A DNA stretch of 64,000 bases from Panax quinquefolius. Its lineage: Eukaryota; Streptophyta; Magnoliopsida; Apiales; Araliaceae. A program made the position numbers and the translations under genes. Below the pieces are notes generated by a model. It saw nothing but the letters and a program-made list of their open reading frames with translations. It had not been told where the DNA came from and did not search any database. This document shows, one piece after another, positions 23,626 through 34,029 of this stretch. Every line of letters starts with the position of its first letter. The first letter of the stretch is position 1. The stretch covers positions 41,054,189 to 41,118,188 of the forward strand of contig CM035163.1 of assembly GCA_020205615.1 (NCBI GenBank), given 5' to 3'.

Positions 23626-24894
23626 AATTCATCGCCCACTTTAGAATTCAGCTCTAGCATTTTCCACATGCCACCTTCTAGAAAAGTAAGAAAAAAAACG
23701 TTTTTCATAAAATAAATAATTAAAACTTCCAAAATCAATTATTTTTGAACTTGAACTTCAATAATTCATAATAAATAGCCCTTTTATCAGAAAATTCGAA
23801 TCTCGCGATATTTTATAGGAAATTCAATTTCTCTACAACTTTGCAGAAGAAAGTTTTCCCAAATTCCAAATAGAAATTGATCGAAATCCACAAACCAAGC
23901 GATTTTATAAAGTTATAATCAAATTTCAATCAATAAATGGGGTCCACCGACATGTTTAACATGTTTTAAACATTTATTGCAACAAAAATACTCTTCCTCC
24001 TCGATACTCATATATCCCACATTCGTTGTAAAAATATCACCATTATTATATTATTAAAATATAATAATATATTTAAATGAATTATTTTATCGTAAAAGAT
24101 AAAATTTCAATTTTCAACAATTGCCACATTAAAAATTTTCTCCATCTATATCCACATAAAATCAATATTTTCCTCATCATATGAATCAATAATTAATTAT
24201 TCACAAATAATATTACGTAATCACAATATTGACAACTGTGTAGCCTCCTGAAAGCGGGGCTTTCCAATAAGAATTTCTCCTCATGGTAGCAATTAGGTGA
24301 CCAAACCTCTCCTTAGATGTAACTTTCTAGACATTGCCAATAATGTTATTTAATAATATTATTCAGATAATATGAATTATTGCTTCGATAATGAAAAATA
24401 ATGTGTAATGACAATTATTGAAATAATAAAGAATATAAAATATCAACGCAAGAATTATTAAATCAATAAAATAAAATATCGAATAAAGAATTATCTGTAA
24501 CCATTATTGAGTAGTGCCTTTCACGTAAGAATCAATAATTGGTGCAATACTGCTGTGCTTCTTGTGTTTTAACCACCGAAAGTATTTTAATAAAGATAAT
24601 TGAATAACTACGCCTGTTATTTTTAAACAACTTTATTTATTTGCGTTTTCTTCATCCAATCGCTTTTCAGTTATGGGGCCCACAAAAGATCTGCGTCAGA
24701 CGGATATTCCCCGACAAAGAAGAATATTCCACGACCAAACGAATATTCCCACAACAATGAATATTTTATAACCACTTGCTTATTTTGAAATATTTGCGTA
24801 TTTTACCCATAACTATCCACATTAATCAAATCAACCCTTACTATTTCAAAATAGATAAAATTAAATTTCATTAATAATAAGTTGGGGTCTTACA
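22300..24894 (-). mobile_element. 5' LTR of element A
   Basis: 2595 bp, TGTGACGCCCC at 22300 to GGGGTCTTACA at 24894. TATA box CCTATAAATAGG at 23555-23544. A (TA)n microsatellite lies at about 23596-23624, absent from the 3' LTR at the same place, which indicates divergence since insertion. Confidence 0.85.
23544..23555 (-). promoter_or_regulatory. LTR TATA box of element A
   Basis: CCTATAAATAGG on the - strand, at the same LTR position as 10132 and 16188. It is the likely core promoter for the genomic transcript. Confidence 0.55.
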
Positions 24895-25910
24895 GCTAAA
24901 TCATTAGCTTACAAAGTACTCCAGCAGGGGTTCTACTGGCCTACAATATTCAAGGAAGCTACCGAGTACGTGAAGAAGTGTGAAAAGTGTCAGCTCAACA
25001 GTCCGATCCCACATCAACCACCAGAAGAGCTATACTCGATCTTATCTCCTATACCCTTTCTTCGTCTGGGGTTAGATATCTCGGGTCCATTCTTCGAAAG
25101 CTTAGGGTCGGTCGGGTTTTGTTATAGTCGCCATCGATTATATGACCAAATGGGTAGAAGCGAAGCCACTTCAGTTGATAACAAAACAAGAATGCTTGAA
25201 GTTCATGAAGGAGTCCGTAGTGTTTCGTTTCGGAATTCCTAAGGTGGTGATATCGGACAACGGACGCCAGTTTGTGGGATCGAAGTTTAAAGGATTTCTG
25301 AAGGAGTTGGGGGTTCAACACAAGAAGACTTCAGTGGCTCATCCACAGTCAAACGGGTAGGTCGAGGTGACCGGCGTAACGTTCTTGAATGGGATCAAGT
25401 TGCAGATCGGATGAAGCTAAGGGGAGATGGCCCGAAGAGCTTCTCAGCGTGTTATGGGCTTATCGGACTACTCCGAGGACTACTACGGGGGACTCACCTT
25501 TTAGATTGGCTTATGGCATTGATGCCTTAGTCCCTGTTGAGATTGGATCCACCAGTCTTCAGGTCAGTCAGTTCAAGAAGATCTACAATGATGAAGGGTT
25601 GAAGGTCAACTTGGATCTGTTAGAAGAAGTCAGAGAGGTGGCTTTGATCAAACTGGCAGCCTATCAACGAAGAGTAGCCAAGCATTACAATAAGGGGGTA
25701 AAGCTTCGGAGATTTAAAGTGGGAGATTTCGTCCTCAGGGAAGTCGAAGCATCTACGCCTCAGAACTTGGGAAAGCTTATGCCGAACTGGGAAGGACCTT
25801 ATGAAGTAATTGAAGTACCGAAGCCAGGAACTTATCGGTTGAAGGCATTGGACGGATCAGAGATCAAGAATACTTGGCATACTGGCAGACTTCAAAAATA
25901 TTTTCAGTAG
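24895..25910 (+). pseudogene. Integrase end of a Tat-type Ty3/gypsy element (element C)
   Basis: Plus-strand remnant starting in the zinc-binding domain (EYVKKCEKCQ gives the CX2C). It continues through LGLDISGPF (first Asp) and VVISDNGRQFVGSKFKGFL (second Asp), then HPQSNG-VEV, where TAG at 25358-25360 replaces the Gln codon. The rest (WPEELLSVLWAYRTTPRTTT to the stop near 25910) is open for 173 codons and ends with NLGKLMPNWEGPYEV and PGTYRL, typical of the Tat lineage (Ogre/Retand/Grande relatives). Frameshifts lie near 25115 and 25370. The left part of the element is cut off by insertion of elements A and B. Confidence 0.85.
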
Positions 25911-26009
25911 GGATCGAGTCAGTTTATCAGAAGTCTGTAAATATTGGATCGTCATCAATAAAAGATTCACTTTTTCACAATTGATCTTCTTCTTATTGGT
26001 CCTAAAGTC

Positions 26010-26465
26010 ACAATGATGTATGGAAGACGGGGGGGGGGGGACTCGCTAACCATTCGATGGTAGCCTTTTTGGTAGGTGGTCCTTATGAATTTGTCAGGCC
26101 CTTCAGGGCAGGCAAACTTCATCGGTGTAAGGAGGACGGGGTGGACTCGCTGACCATTTGATGGTAGCCTTATCGGCAAGAGTGTCTTTATGGGTTTGTT
26201 ATACCCTGCGTGGTAGACAAATTCCATGGTCCTTTTAATATTGTTTTTACCGCGAGTGGTAAACCAATATGCACCGAAGTAAGGAGGTATGGTCGGACTC
26301 GCTGACCATTCGATGGTAGCCTTATTGTCAGGAGTGTCCTTATGAATTTGTTTCACCCCGTGTGGTAAACAAATTCCAATGTCCTTATATCTTTGTTATA
26401 CCCAACATGGTAGACAAATGTCCTTATATACTTGTTTTACCCCGAGCGGTAAACAAGATCCCTAT
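26010..26465 (+). repeat. Hairpin-bearing tandem repeats after pol of element C
   Basis: Three copies of a 110-150-bp unit with GGACTCGCTGACCATT and GATGGTAGCCTT. It also holds six short inverted repeats of the form TTTGTTTACC-loop-GGTAAACAAA, at about 26090-26118, 26195-26222, 26246-26274, 26349-26373, 26391-26417 and 26427-26456. A run of 12 G lies at about 26029-26040. The block is between the end of pol and the antisense gene, a position where Tat elements often carry tandem repeats. Confidence 0.75.
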
Positions 26466-26970
26466 GGTGCAAGGAGGATCAACCGAATTCACCTTATGCC
26501 TAATCTATCTCACACTTCGGAAACGATAAGTATACATTACTTTATTTTGTTCAAGTGTTGAGTTCGGTTCATTCAGTTCAGTTCACTATGTTTAGTATTA
26601 TTCTTCAACTTAACTGTTATATGACTTGTCTGATTCACAATTTAAGTTAAGTTCATAGGAATTTCATACATTTATCACGTTGATTGATACTGAATTATTG
26701 ACAAGAAACGAATTGTGCAGAAGTCATGATAAAGAAAGCTGCAATTTCATTAATAATTTAACCGATTACATAAAGATAGAAATTTTTACAAAAATTCTTA
26801 ACAATTCCAAAGAAAACAGAAATATTCACTTCAAGCATTATCCTTGCCATCCAAAGAGTCGAAAGGTAGGATCTAATTGAGTCATAGTTAGCTTTTCCTC
26901 TTTTCGACTTGATTAAACCTCGTAGCCTGGAGTAGACCTTGTAATCTACGCTTTCATTTCGTCGGACTCT
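26466..26970. other. Non-coding spacer of element C
   Basis: AT-rich, no recognisable frame or repeat. It lies between the hairpin block and the antisense gene and may hold that gene's 3' end. Confidence 0.4.
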
Positions 26971-27441
26971 TTATTTTCGGTTTGAATCTGCTTGCTGCTT
27001 CTTGATCAAAGGAGGACCCAACTCCTTCAAGGCCTTCAACTTATCTTGAAGCTTCCGGCGTCTGACCAAGTGTCTCTCCTTATTTTCACAGGCCTTTGCT
27101 TGAAGTTTATCAACTTGTATTGCCAAACTTTGATTGGCTATAGCAAACTCTTCGTTATTGGCCTTTAGAACTTCGTTCTTGGCAATGAGGTCGACATTCA
27201 TATTGGTCATATCTTGCTGGCTGGCCTTGGTCGCCTTTAACTCTTCTTTGAGGGCCTTCAGCTCCTCTTTGGTCTGATCCAAATCCCGCCGAAGATGACC
27301 ATTATTGAATTCTGCAAGATCTCGTTCGTGTCTCTCCCTCACCAAAGCTGACTGAAAGATGGCATTTTCTCTCCTAGCAGCTTCTTCTGCAGCCTCGGAT
27401 TCCATATGTTTAGGGCGTAAACGCCCAAAAATAGCATTGGC
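26971..27441 (-). pseudogene. Antisense gene of element C, exon 3 (coiled coil)
   Basis: Follows a good acceptor (TGTACAG/GCC). It encodes about 156 residues rich in Glu, Lys, Ala and Leu (AAEEAARREN, DLDQTKEELKALKEELKA, KLQDKLKAL) that look like one long coiled coil, and ends at 26971. The frame is intact. It would be the C-terminus of the product that starts at 28449-29250. Confidence 0.65.
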
Positions 27442-27528
27442 CTGTACACATTCAGTATTCATTAATCAATTTCACAGATATCTAATCCAAGCATGAAAAG
27501 GAGTATGAAGAAGGAGAAAGTCCTTTAC

Positions 27529-28312
27529 CTTTGCTATATAGCTCATACCCTCATCAAGCATGTCCCCGATCGATCTATCGCCAAACTTGTGATCGCCAGC
27601 ATCTCAGACGAAGGCATTGAATAGATAAAAGGGGAAGTTGGCGTTGTATCGGGGCCAGAGGGTTAGAGATGCCGCGGCATCATTCTGAAACTCGTAAGAC
27701 GAAGGTCCTTGAGGAGGGGGAGTAGGTTGTTCTGGAAAAGGTGGAGCTTGCTCACGAATTGGCGACGGATCCATGTATATATTTTCGGGAGATGGTGATC
27801 GGACAGGAATAGGTTCACGTGTTGGGGATGGGACAGACGCTGAACTGGGGTGACTGTCAGATGGTTGTTTTCTCTTTCGGGAAAGCATTGGAATAGATTC
27901 AGCTTGATCGTCCTCTTCAGAATCCTGAATTTCCACTGGGATTACCGGAGGTAGAGCGACTGAAGATGAAGGTACTCTGAGTTCATCTGCTGATAGTGGG
28001 GTGACTTTGGTTCTTAATTTCTTGACTCGTAGGAGTCGTTTTCGATCATCCACTGGCAGATCGAGAACGCTTCCTCGAGCAGGTGCTAGATTAGTAGGTG
28101 GTGCAGACTCTGGAGTGGGATCAAGGTCTATTGAAGGGGGAATGGTCCTAGATTTTCAAACGGCTCTCTTCTTTCGACGAGGTTGAAGAATCTCTTCTGG
28201 TGGGGGAGGTTCATCAGCTTCAGGTTCATCTATTTGGGGCTCATCGGTGGGTGTTTCAATAATAGGATTGTCTACGGGAGGTGTTTCCAGTTGTAGAGGG
28301 TCGGCAGTGGCT
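27529..28312 (-). pseudogene. Antisense gene of element C, exon 2 (Pro/Ser-rich, two stops)
   Basis: From an acceptor CTGCAG at about 28313 the frame reads through Glu/Pro-rich sequence (EPEADEPPPPEE), a basic patch and SRKRKQPSDSHPSS, to a donor CAAAG/GTAAAG at 27529. Two in-frame TGA codons lie near 28158 and 27606; in both the CGA to TGA change is the simplest cause. It is disordered-looking and has no recognised domain. It joins exon 1 (transposon-type domain) and exon 3 (coiled coil), the usual layout for this protein type. Confidence 0.55.
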
Positions 28313-28448
28313 TCTGCAGACTTCCAAATCTCTTACATCCGAAGATGTGGGTTTAATCAAAGATACTATAGAAAGTAGAAGAACGCATGTCAATATTTAT
28401 GTCACTAAAAGTTTCAAGTAAATATGCGTCAGAGTAATTCAGAACTTA

Positions 28449-29250
28449 TCATTTATGATCATATAACCATGCCTGTTTGTTAAGAAGACCGTAATCCCAC
28501 TCCTTCGACGGGAAATTCTCGAAGAGCTCAATCATTTCGCTTATCCGCTCCTCGGGAATATCACCAAAATCAGCAGAGACCTTATCTTGCGTGGTCCAGT
28601 TCGACAAAGAAGAGATCTCTGGCCCCCTGATGAAAAACCACCCCTTATGCCATCCTTTGTTACTGGAAGGGGTGGAAACCAGTGATCTTCTTTCAAATTT
28701 TTCGCCTGCCTTCGGCGATTGTTTGCTCAAGACCTTAAATCCCTTTTCTCGGGATTGGGCAACCTTGTAGACAGAGAAAAAGAAGTCCAGAGTGGGTTCG
28801 ACTCCAACTTCGTGGCAGAACGCTATGAAGGCTAGGACGTGAATGTACGAGTTCGGTACCAACTGGGCAAATCCAACTCCGATAAACCCTAGAAGAGTTA
28901 CCAAGAAGATATGGAGAGGGAATCTAACCCCCTTCTCGAGAATGGTTACTGGAACGGCCGTCCAACCTTCCGGCCTCTGATACATTCGCTCCTCCGATCT
29001 AGGAGCTCTCACCAAATGAGTGGCAGGGATCTGGTAACGAGTCCGAATCTTCTTCAATTCATTTTTAGTGATAGTGGAAGGAGTATAATTGGCATGTGGA
29101 TATTGTTCCTTACTCCTAAAGAACTCAGAAGGAGTGGGTGAGGGTTTCGGAGGAAGAGATTTCTTGCTTGGGTTTGTTGATTTAGGATTCAAACTCGAAG
29201 CCTCCTTATCAGGGCTTGGATTGGGCGGAACAGTGTTGATTGGGTCATGT
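28449..29250 (-). pseudogene. Antisense gene of element C, exon 1 ('putative gypsy type transposon' domain)
   Basis: An open frame of about 265 codons. The core GVRFPLHIFLVTLLGFIG, LVPNSYIHVLAFIAFCHEVG and KGWHKGWFFIRG matches what I know of the plant domain named putative gypsy type transposon (Pfam Transposase_28). Proteins of this kind are coded antisense near the 3' end of some Tat-lineage retrotransposons such as Grande; their role is not established. No clear ATG starts this frame: a better start (MTQSTLFRPI) lies just upstream in another frame, so one indel near 29225 is likely. The exon 1 donor is not certain. Confidence 0.65.
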
Positions 29251-29694
29251 CAAAGAGAGAGTCTGATTCGAGTTGAGGACCACCATTGTTGAGAGTTTGC
29301 AGAGAAAGGAAGAAAGGTTCGAAAGAAAGAGGAAGGGCAAAAGTCTTCTGAATTTCAAATTGACAGGTAAAATTGTCGAAATTGGGAGAAGTTTGCTTTT
29401 TATACTGACGGTTACACGAGACTCGAGTCCGGCACATTTAATTGATAGTCATAATGAGAAATCTGAAAGGTTAGCGTCTTATCCAAGCCTCATATATTAA
29501 CCGGGTCAAGTCTCGAACATTCTTCAGATTGGGCCTCTCATATTAAACCTCCGGTCTCTTTCTATTTTACCTTATGGATCATACCAGGTGGATTTTAATT
29601 ACTTTCATTATGGGCCTTTAGTAAGTCATATCATATCATACACCATTTATAGTTTCTTATTAAACATTCTGTTTAATAAAAAACTAGGTGGCAA

Positions 29695-30305
29695 TGTTGG
29701 GTCATGATATTTCATATATTGGGCCTACTTATTTGGTTAGTCCATTGGGTCATCATTATTGGATCCTAAAGTTATTGAGCTTAGTCCTTATATTATTTCT
29801 GTTAAGTCTTTACAAGTACTGGGTCGGGTCAATGGGCTGACCTCTTAGATATTAAATATCTCCATCTTTGACCAGTAATGATGAAAAAGCATGACAGTTG
29901 ACTGTTGTATCTGCCATGCATTTATGTGGATGGGATCCTTAGACGCAGGCGGCAGTGAAGAAACGGTGACCACAAAAGGTAGTGGGGCATTTGTATACGA
30001 TCGGTGAAACCATCGATCGGTGGGTAATGTCGGGATAATAGTGGGTGACACAATAAACCGGGCTAGAGAGTATATCAGGGCAAGGAAGTCTTCTAAGTAA
30101 AGGTAACTGATATTTTATCTCTCTCACTACACTAGATATTTTATCCTCTATTGTTAACCCTTGTGATCGCATGTCATCGACTCTCGCGCCGAAAGCTATC
30201 CTCCGACTGGCCGGAAAGTCGAGCTTTTAGTGTTATTTGTGTTTAGTGTGCAGGATCAGGACGTCTTACCTGATTGGGACGTGCCAGAAGATCTTGGCGT
30301 TAACA
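29695..30305 (+). mobile_element. Probable 3' LTR of element C
   Basis: Preceded by a purine-rich AATAAAAAACTAGGTGGCAA. It starts TGTTGGGTCATGA and ends CTTGGCGTTAACA, giving about 611 bp. No second copy is in the window, so the limits rest on the TG/CA ends and position only. Confidence 0.45.
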
Positions 30306-31180
30306 GTATGTATTCTTGCGAATTGCGATGGAGAAGAAGAGAGAAAGAGAGGGAGAGATGGGAGTGAAGTAAGATACCAGAGGAGGGACGCCTGGCCCTT
30401 GAAGTTTGGCAACGTGGCACTTGTTAGGCATATTTTATTCTCTATTTTTATTTTTGTTTCCAATTGGTTTAAACTTAACTAATTAGAGAACAACATATTT
30501 ACATTGGACTTCTGGTTTATATCATTTGAGACATAAGATGAGATCATGAGACATAAAAAAGAACAATAAATTTAAATATGGATTAATTTATTTTATTATT
30601 AATATTTTGTTATCCCAAGTCTTATCTCCCATCACATTTCATATATTATCATTATCTAATTTTATTTATTTATAAATTGAACCATAAAAGAATAAAGTCC
30701 AACTATTAAAGAGTCTTTTTTGTCTAATTAAGTAAGGGACTACCTTTATATTGAAGGGATTATAAGAGACGATTTATTTTTAAAATATATTCCTAACACT
30801 TATAATATTATAATAAAATTGACGTGATATTATTAAAATCTAAATAAATTAAATTAAATAATAATATGTTAGAAATGTTATATCACTTGATAATTTAAAA
30901 GCAAACCTACATTTTTAATTTTGAAAATGGACTAAAAGAATAATTTTAATTTTTAAATGAAAAAAAATACCAAACAACAATATATGAGATGAGAGGTGGG
31001 ATAAGAAATGAAACAGGACCTATACTCGTTGACGGAACCAGAAATTTTTGAGAGAAGGGTCAAAATATACTTGTAAAGTCATGATGGCGTTGATACGAGC
31101 TACAATCGGATTTAAATAAATTCCTCTTGTAAAAGTATTGTAGAGGAAAGTCTTGTGAAAGATAGAGACAATATTTGAGT
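30306..31180. other. Intergenic, no gene recognised
   Basis: Starts with a purine-rich stretch (GAGAAGAAGAGAGAAAGAGAGG, about 30330) and becomes AT-rich. No coding signal seen. Confidence 0.5.
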
Positions 31181-31182
31181 TG

Positions 31183-31406
31183 AAAAAGCCAGAAGAAATT
31201 CCTCTTACGAAGAAAAATAAAGTTGACGGGTTGAAGTTGAAGGAATTGAAGCGAAAGGAGAAGATGGCTAAAGCTAAGTAGACGTTGGAGAGGAAGAGAA
31301 AGTTAGCAGAGAAAGCGGTCGTTGAAGCGGCCATAAAAGCTTATAAGGAAGGTGAAAAGAAACTCAAGGAAATTACTTGTGTATCCACACATTTCAAGAT
31401 TATGTA
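31183..31406 (+). pseudogene. Proton pump-interactor-like C-terminal fragment
   Basis: The + strand frame reads DGLKLKELKRKEKMAKAK, an in-frame TAG, then TLERKRKLAEKAVVEAAIKA and KEGEKKLKEI before a stop at 31406. The Lys/Glu/Ala-rich helix with LKE-KR-E--AKAK and LERKRKLAEKA resembles the C-terminal part of plant proton pump-interactor (PPI1/BIP103-like) proteins, which bind the plasma-membrane H+-ATPase. Only about 70 codons remain, with one stop and no upstream exons seen. The assignment is from memory of the family pattern; a generic lysine-rich coiled coil is the alternative. Confidence 0.45.
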
Positions 31407-32280
31407 AACAAGAAATTTGGTGTCGGACTTACAACTGATGAAATTTGTGATTTTTTTTAACTGATGAAGCATTCAAACAACTTGAGTTAACTTATAACTC
31501 ATGTATGTACATCAATTTACAGAGATAACCTATTAATTTTCATGTTTTACCAAATTAACCTTTTTATGACATTTATACAAACACATGGTATGCAAGCTTT
31601 AAAAATCATAGTTTATGAAATCCAAGCATAGAAACACATAACCTCCGTACATAATTTCATCCTTATATCATCTAAACCCTTCATGGTTCCATAATCAAAA
31701 CTCCCACAACCAATTTCACATCTATAACAAATATATTCCATCCAATTTCTATAAACTTATTATAAAAAAAGTAGAACATCCTTTGTTTGGTAAATTAATT
31801 GGTTGAAGACTTACCTCAACTTTGATTGTAGTTGAATTGAATGCAATAGGACTTCAATATTTATTTATCGCATAGTTAGTATTTAATAAAATTGAGTAAT
31901 TAATATTTAAATTATTAATATATCTTAATAAATTAGATCATCTGAATAAAATAATATATGAGTCTAAAAAATTGTTTGATAACTAAAAATTATAACACAT
32001 CTGAATGACACTATTTTACTATTTTAACCATTTGAGTTATTTAAAAATTTTATTTAAATGATCTTAAAATTTGAAATTGAAAGAGTACAATATTTATTGA
32101 GTTTATTTTTGTCCAAAAATTTTAAATAAACTATTAAGAGACAACTCTTAATAGTTAAGATTTGAGTTTCTTTCTTAACGATTAAGAGGAAAAAAATTAT
32201 CAAACAAGATTTATCTTTGATCGAATTAGAGGCAGGTGAATTAAGAGGCATTCAGACACAAACAAACACCACCTTACTCT
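31407..32280. other. AT-rich intergenic, no gene recognised
   Basis: No coding signal. A possible decayed hAT-type MITE lies around 31785-32275 (AAGAGGCATTCAGACACAAA near the right end), but I cannot show paired ends. Confidence 0.4.
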
Positions 32281-32484
32281 ACTAGGGTAAAATGCAAATG
32301 GGGCTCCTGAACTTTAGGTGTTTTTGAGTATTTAGCACATTTCTTTTTGTTAAAGTAAATCGAGCCCTTTCTATTCGAAAATTTGGATTTTGAGCCTCTA
32401 GGCATTGACCTGTTGACGTGTCACACGCGACGCCTACGTGGCAGATTTGACATGGGCATTTTCCAATTAATTTTCCACATGTAC
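32281..32484. repeat. Possible MULE-type terminal segment interrupted by element D
   Basis: TAGGGTAAAATGCAAATGGG and GCTCCTGAACTTTAGGTG look like the ends of plant Mutator-like elements. The sequence resumes after element D at 38442 (GAGCTGACGTGACC). No paired end was found, so this is a weak call. Confidence 0.3.
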
Positions 32485-33489
32485 TGTAAGGCCCCAACTT
32501 TTATGAATAAAGATTTAATTTTCTCTAAATATTATTTTGAATAGTAAGGTGTTGATTTGATATAATGCTATAGTTATGGGTGATATGTGCAAATTTTGCA
32601 AAGTAAACAAGTGGTTATAAAATATTCATTTGGTGGGGGAATATTCTTTTTGTTGGGGAATATTCGTACGACTACACAATTATTGGTGGACCACATAACA
32701 TAATAACTGTCGGATATAGAAAGCGACAGAAATAACCTTTTATAAAAAAAATAACGGCATGTCTTTTACCGTTAAACTATTGAAATACCCGGTTATAAAA
32801 GTATAGTAATACGCATTGTATCACAGTAACACCCGGTATTGCATAGTATCTCTAATTATTTATGCTTACGTAAGAAGTCATTCAGTCTCATTCAATAATT
32901 GCCACAATAGTTGTTGCATAGTATCTCATATTATTGATTCAATTATTATCACAGTATCATCTGCACAATATTTTATATTATTAAATCAATAATTTAGACG
33001 ACACATTTATTCATATTATTATTTGCATTATTGACAATGTCTAGAAAGTTCTGTCGAGGAAAGGGGTTTGGTTATTTAATTGCGCGACAGTAAGGAGAAA
33101 TCTTTATCGAAAAGCCCCATCTTTCCTGAGAACGATCTGGTTGTCAATATTGTGAGTTATAATATTAAATGATGAATAATTGTTAAATGATTAAAAATGT
33201 GTTGATTGAATATAAATATTTATTCACTTTTTGATATAAACAGAGGAATTTGTCATGAGGTGTTTGTTATAAGTTTGGCTTATTATTCGACGGGGAGATG
33301 TGCGAATTTTTCGGACCTTTGGTTGAAGTTATAATAGTAAATCAATATGGACCGCTGGTTGAAGTTATAATAGTAAATTAATATGGACCGTTAGTTGAAG
33401 TTTTAATAGTAAATTAATATGGATCGTCCGTTTTAATAGTAAATCAATCTGGATCATTCATGAATTAGTTACTTTTTAGTCCATTCTCC

Positions 33490-33498
33490 TATAAATAG
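33490..33498 (+). promoter_or_regulatory. LTR TATA box of element D
   Basis: CCTATAAATAG with GAGAGAGAAAC about 50 bp downstream, as in the other LTRs of the family. A second copy, CCTATAAATAAG, is at about 35783-35794 in the inner LTR. Confidence 0.5.
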
Positions 33499-33689
33499 AA
33501 GTTCATTCCTTCATTATTTCTTACGAATTCAGTGAATTTATAGAGAGAGAAACTATAGAGAGAAAGAAGAAGAGTATTCTGCTACTTCACTATTGCAATA
33601 TCCAATCTTTTACTAAGGTAAGGGGTGTTATTTCTTTCGTATTTACAAAGGATGTTATTTTCTTCATATTCATAAGGATTGTCATTTTA

Positions 33690-34029
33690 TTCCTTATTAA
33701 TCTGTGGGAGTAACTTGTCTACGCGGATTACCGCATGCATGGTGAATGACCCTTTGTATTCATTTTTTATTAATATGTGGGAGTAACATGTCTACGCGGA
33801 TTACCGCATGCATGGTGAATGACCCTTTGTATTCATTTTTTTATTAATATGCGGGAGTAACATGTCTACGCGGATTACCGCATGCATGGTGAATGACCCT
33901 TCGTATTTATTCTTTATTAATCTGCGGGAGTAACCCGTCTACGCGGATTACCGCATACATGGTGAATAACCCTTCATATTCATTCTTTATTAAATTATAA
34001 AAATGATCTATCTACGCGGATTTCCGCAT
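33690..34029 (+). repeat. 73-bp tandem array (five units)
   Basis: ACGCGGATTACCGCATGCAT recurs at 33721, 33794, 33868 and (slightly changed) 33941 and 34014, a period of 73-74 bp. Each unit also has TTTATTAATATGTGGGAGTA. Located just after the LTR leader region. Confidence 0.85.

Larger units (their letters stand above)
13926..24894 (-). mobile_element. Element A: near full-length degenerate chromovirus (Tekay/Del-like Ty3/gypsy)
   Basis: Bounded by the perfect duplication GCTAA. In element orientation (right to left) it has a 5' LTR 24894-22300, primer binding site 22295-22279, gag, protease, RT, RNase H, integrase with chromodomain-type end, polypurine tract 17548-17534, 3' LTR 17533-14851 and an extra partial LTR 14850-13926. 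The internal region is 4.77 kb, with the gag-PR-RT-RH-IN order of Ty3/gypsy. Every domain has stops or frameshifts, so it is not autonomous as written. The left and right LTRs are close in sequence, so many breaks may be recent or artefactual. Confidence 0.9.
32485..34029 (+). mobile_element. First LTR segment of element D
   Basis: 1545 bp from the outer TGTAAGGCCCC through the TATA box (33490) into the 73-bp tandem array, which is cut at 34029 by the next LTR start. Between about 33308 and 33470 a 52-bp unit (GTTGAAGTTATAATAGTAAAT) is repeated four times. Confidence 0.75.

Noticed and set aside
31020..31334. 104-codon - strand frame
   Set aside because: It is the opposite strand of the lysine-rich fragment at 31183-31406; the Phe/Asn-rich product is what the reverse of Lys/Glu codons gives.
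33690..34029. Regular 73-bp repeats that could suggest a CRISPR array
   Set aside because: The whole unit is repeated with no unique spacers, and it lies inside a plant LTR.
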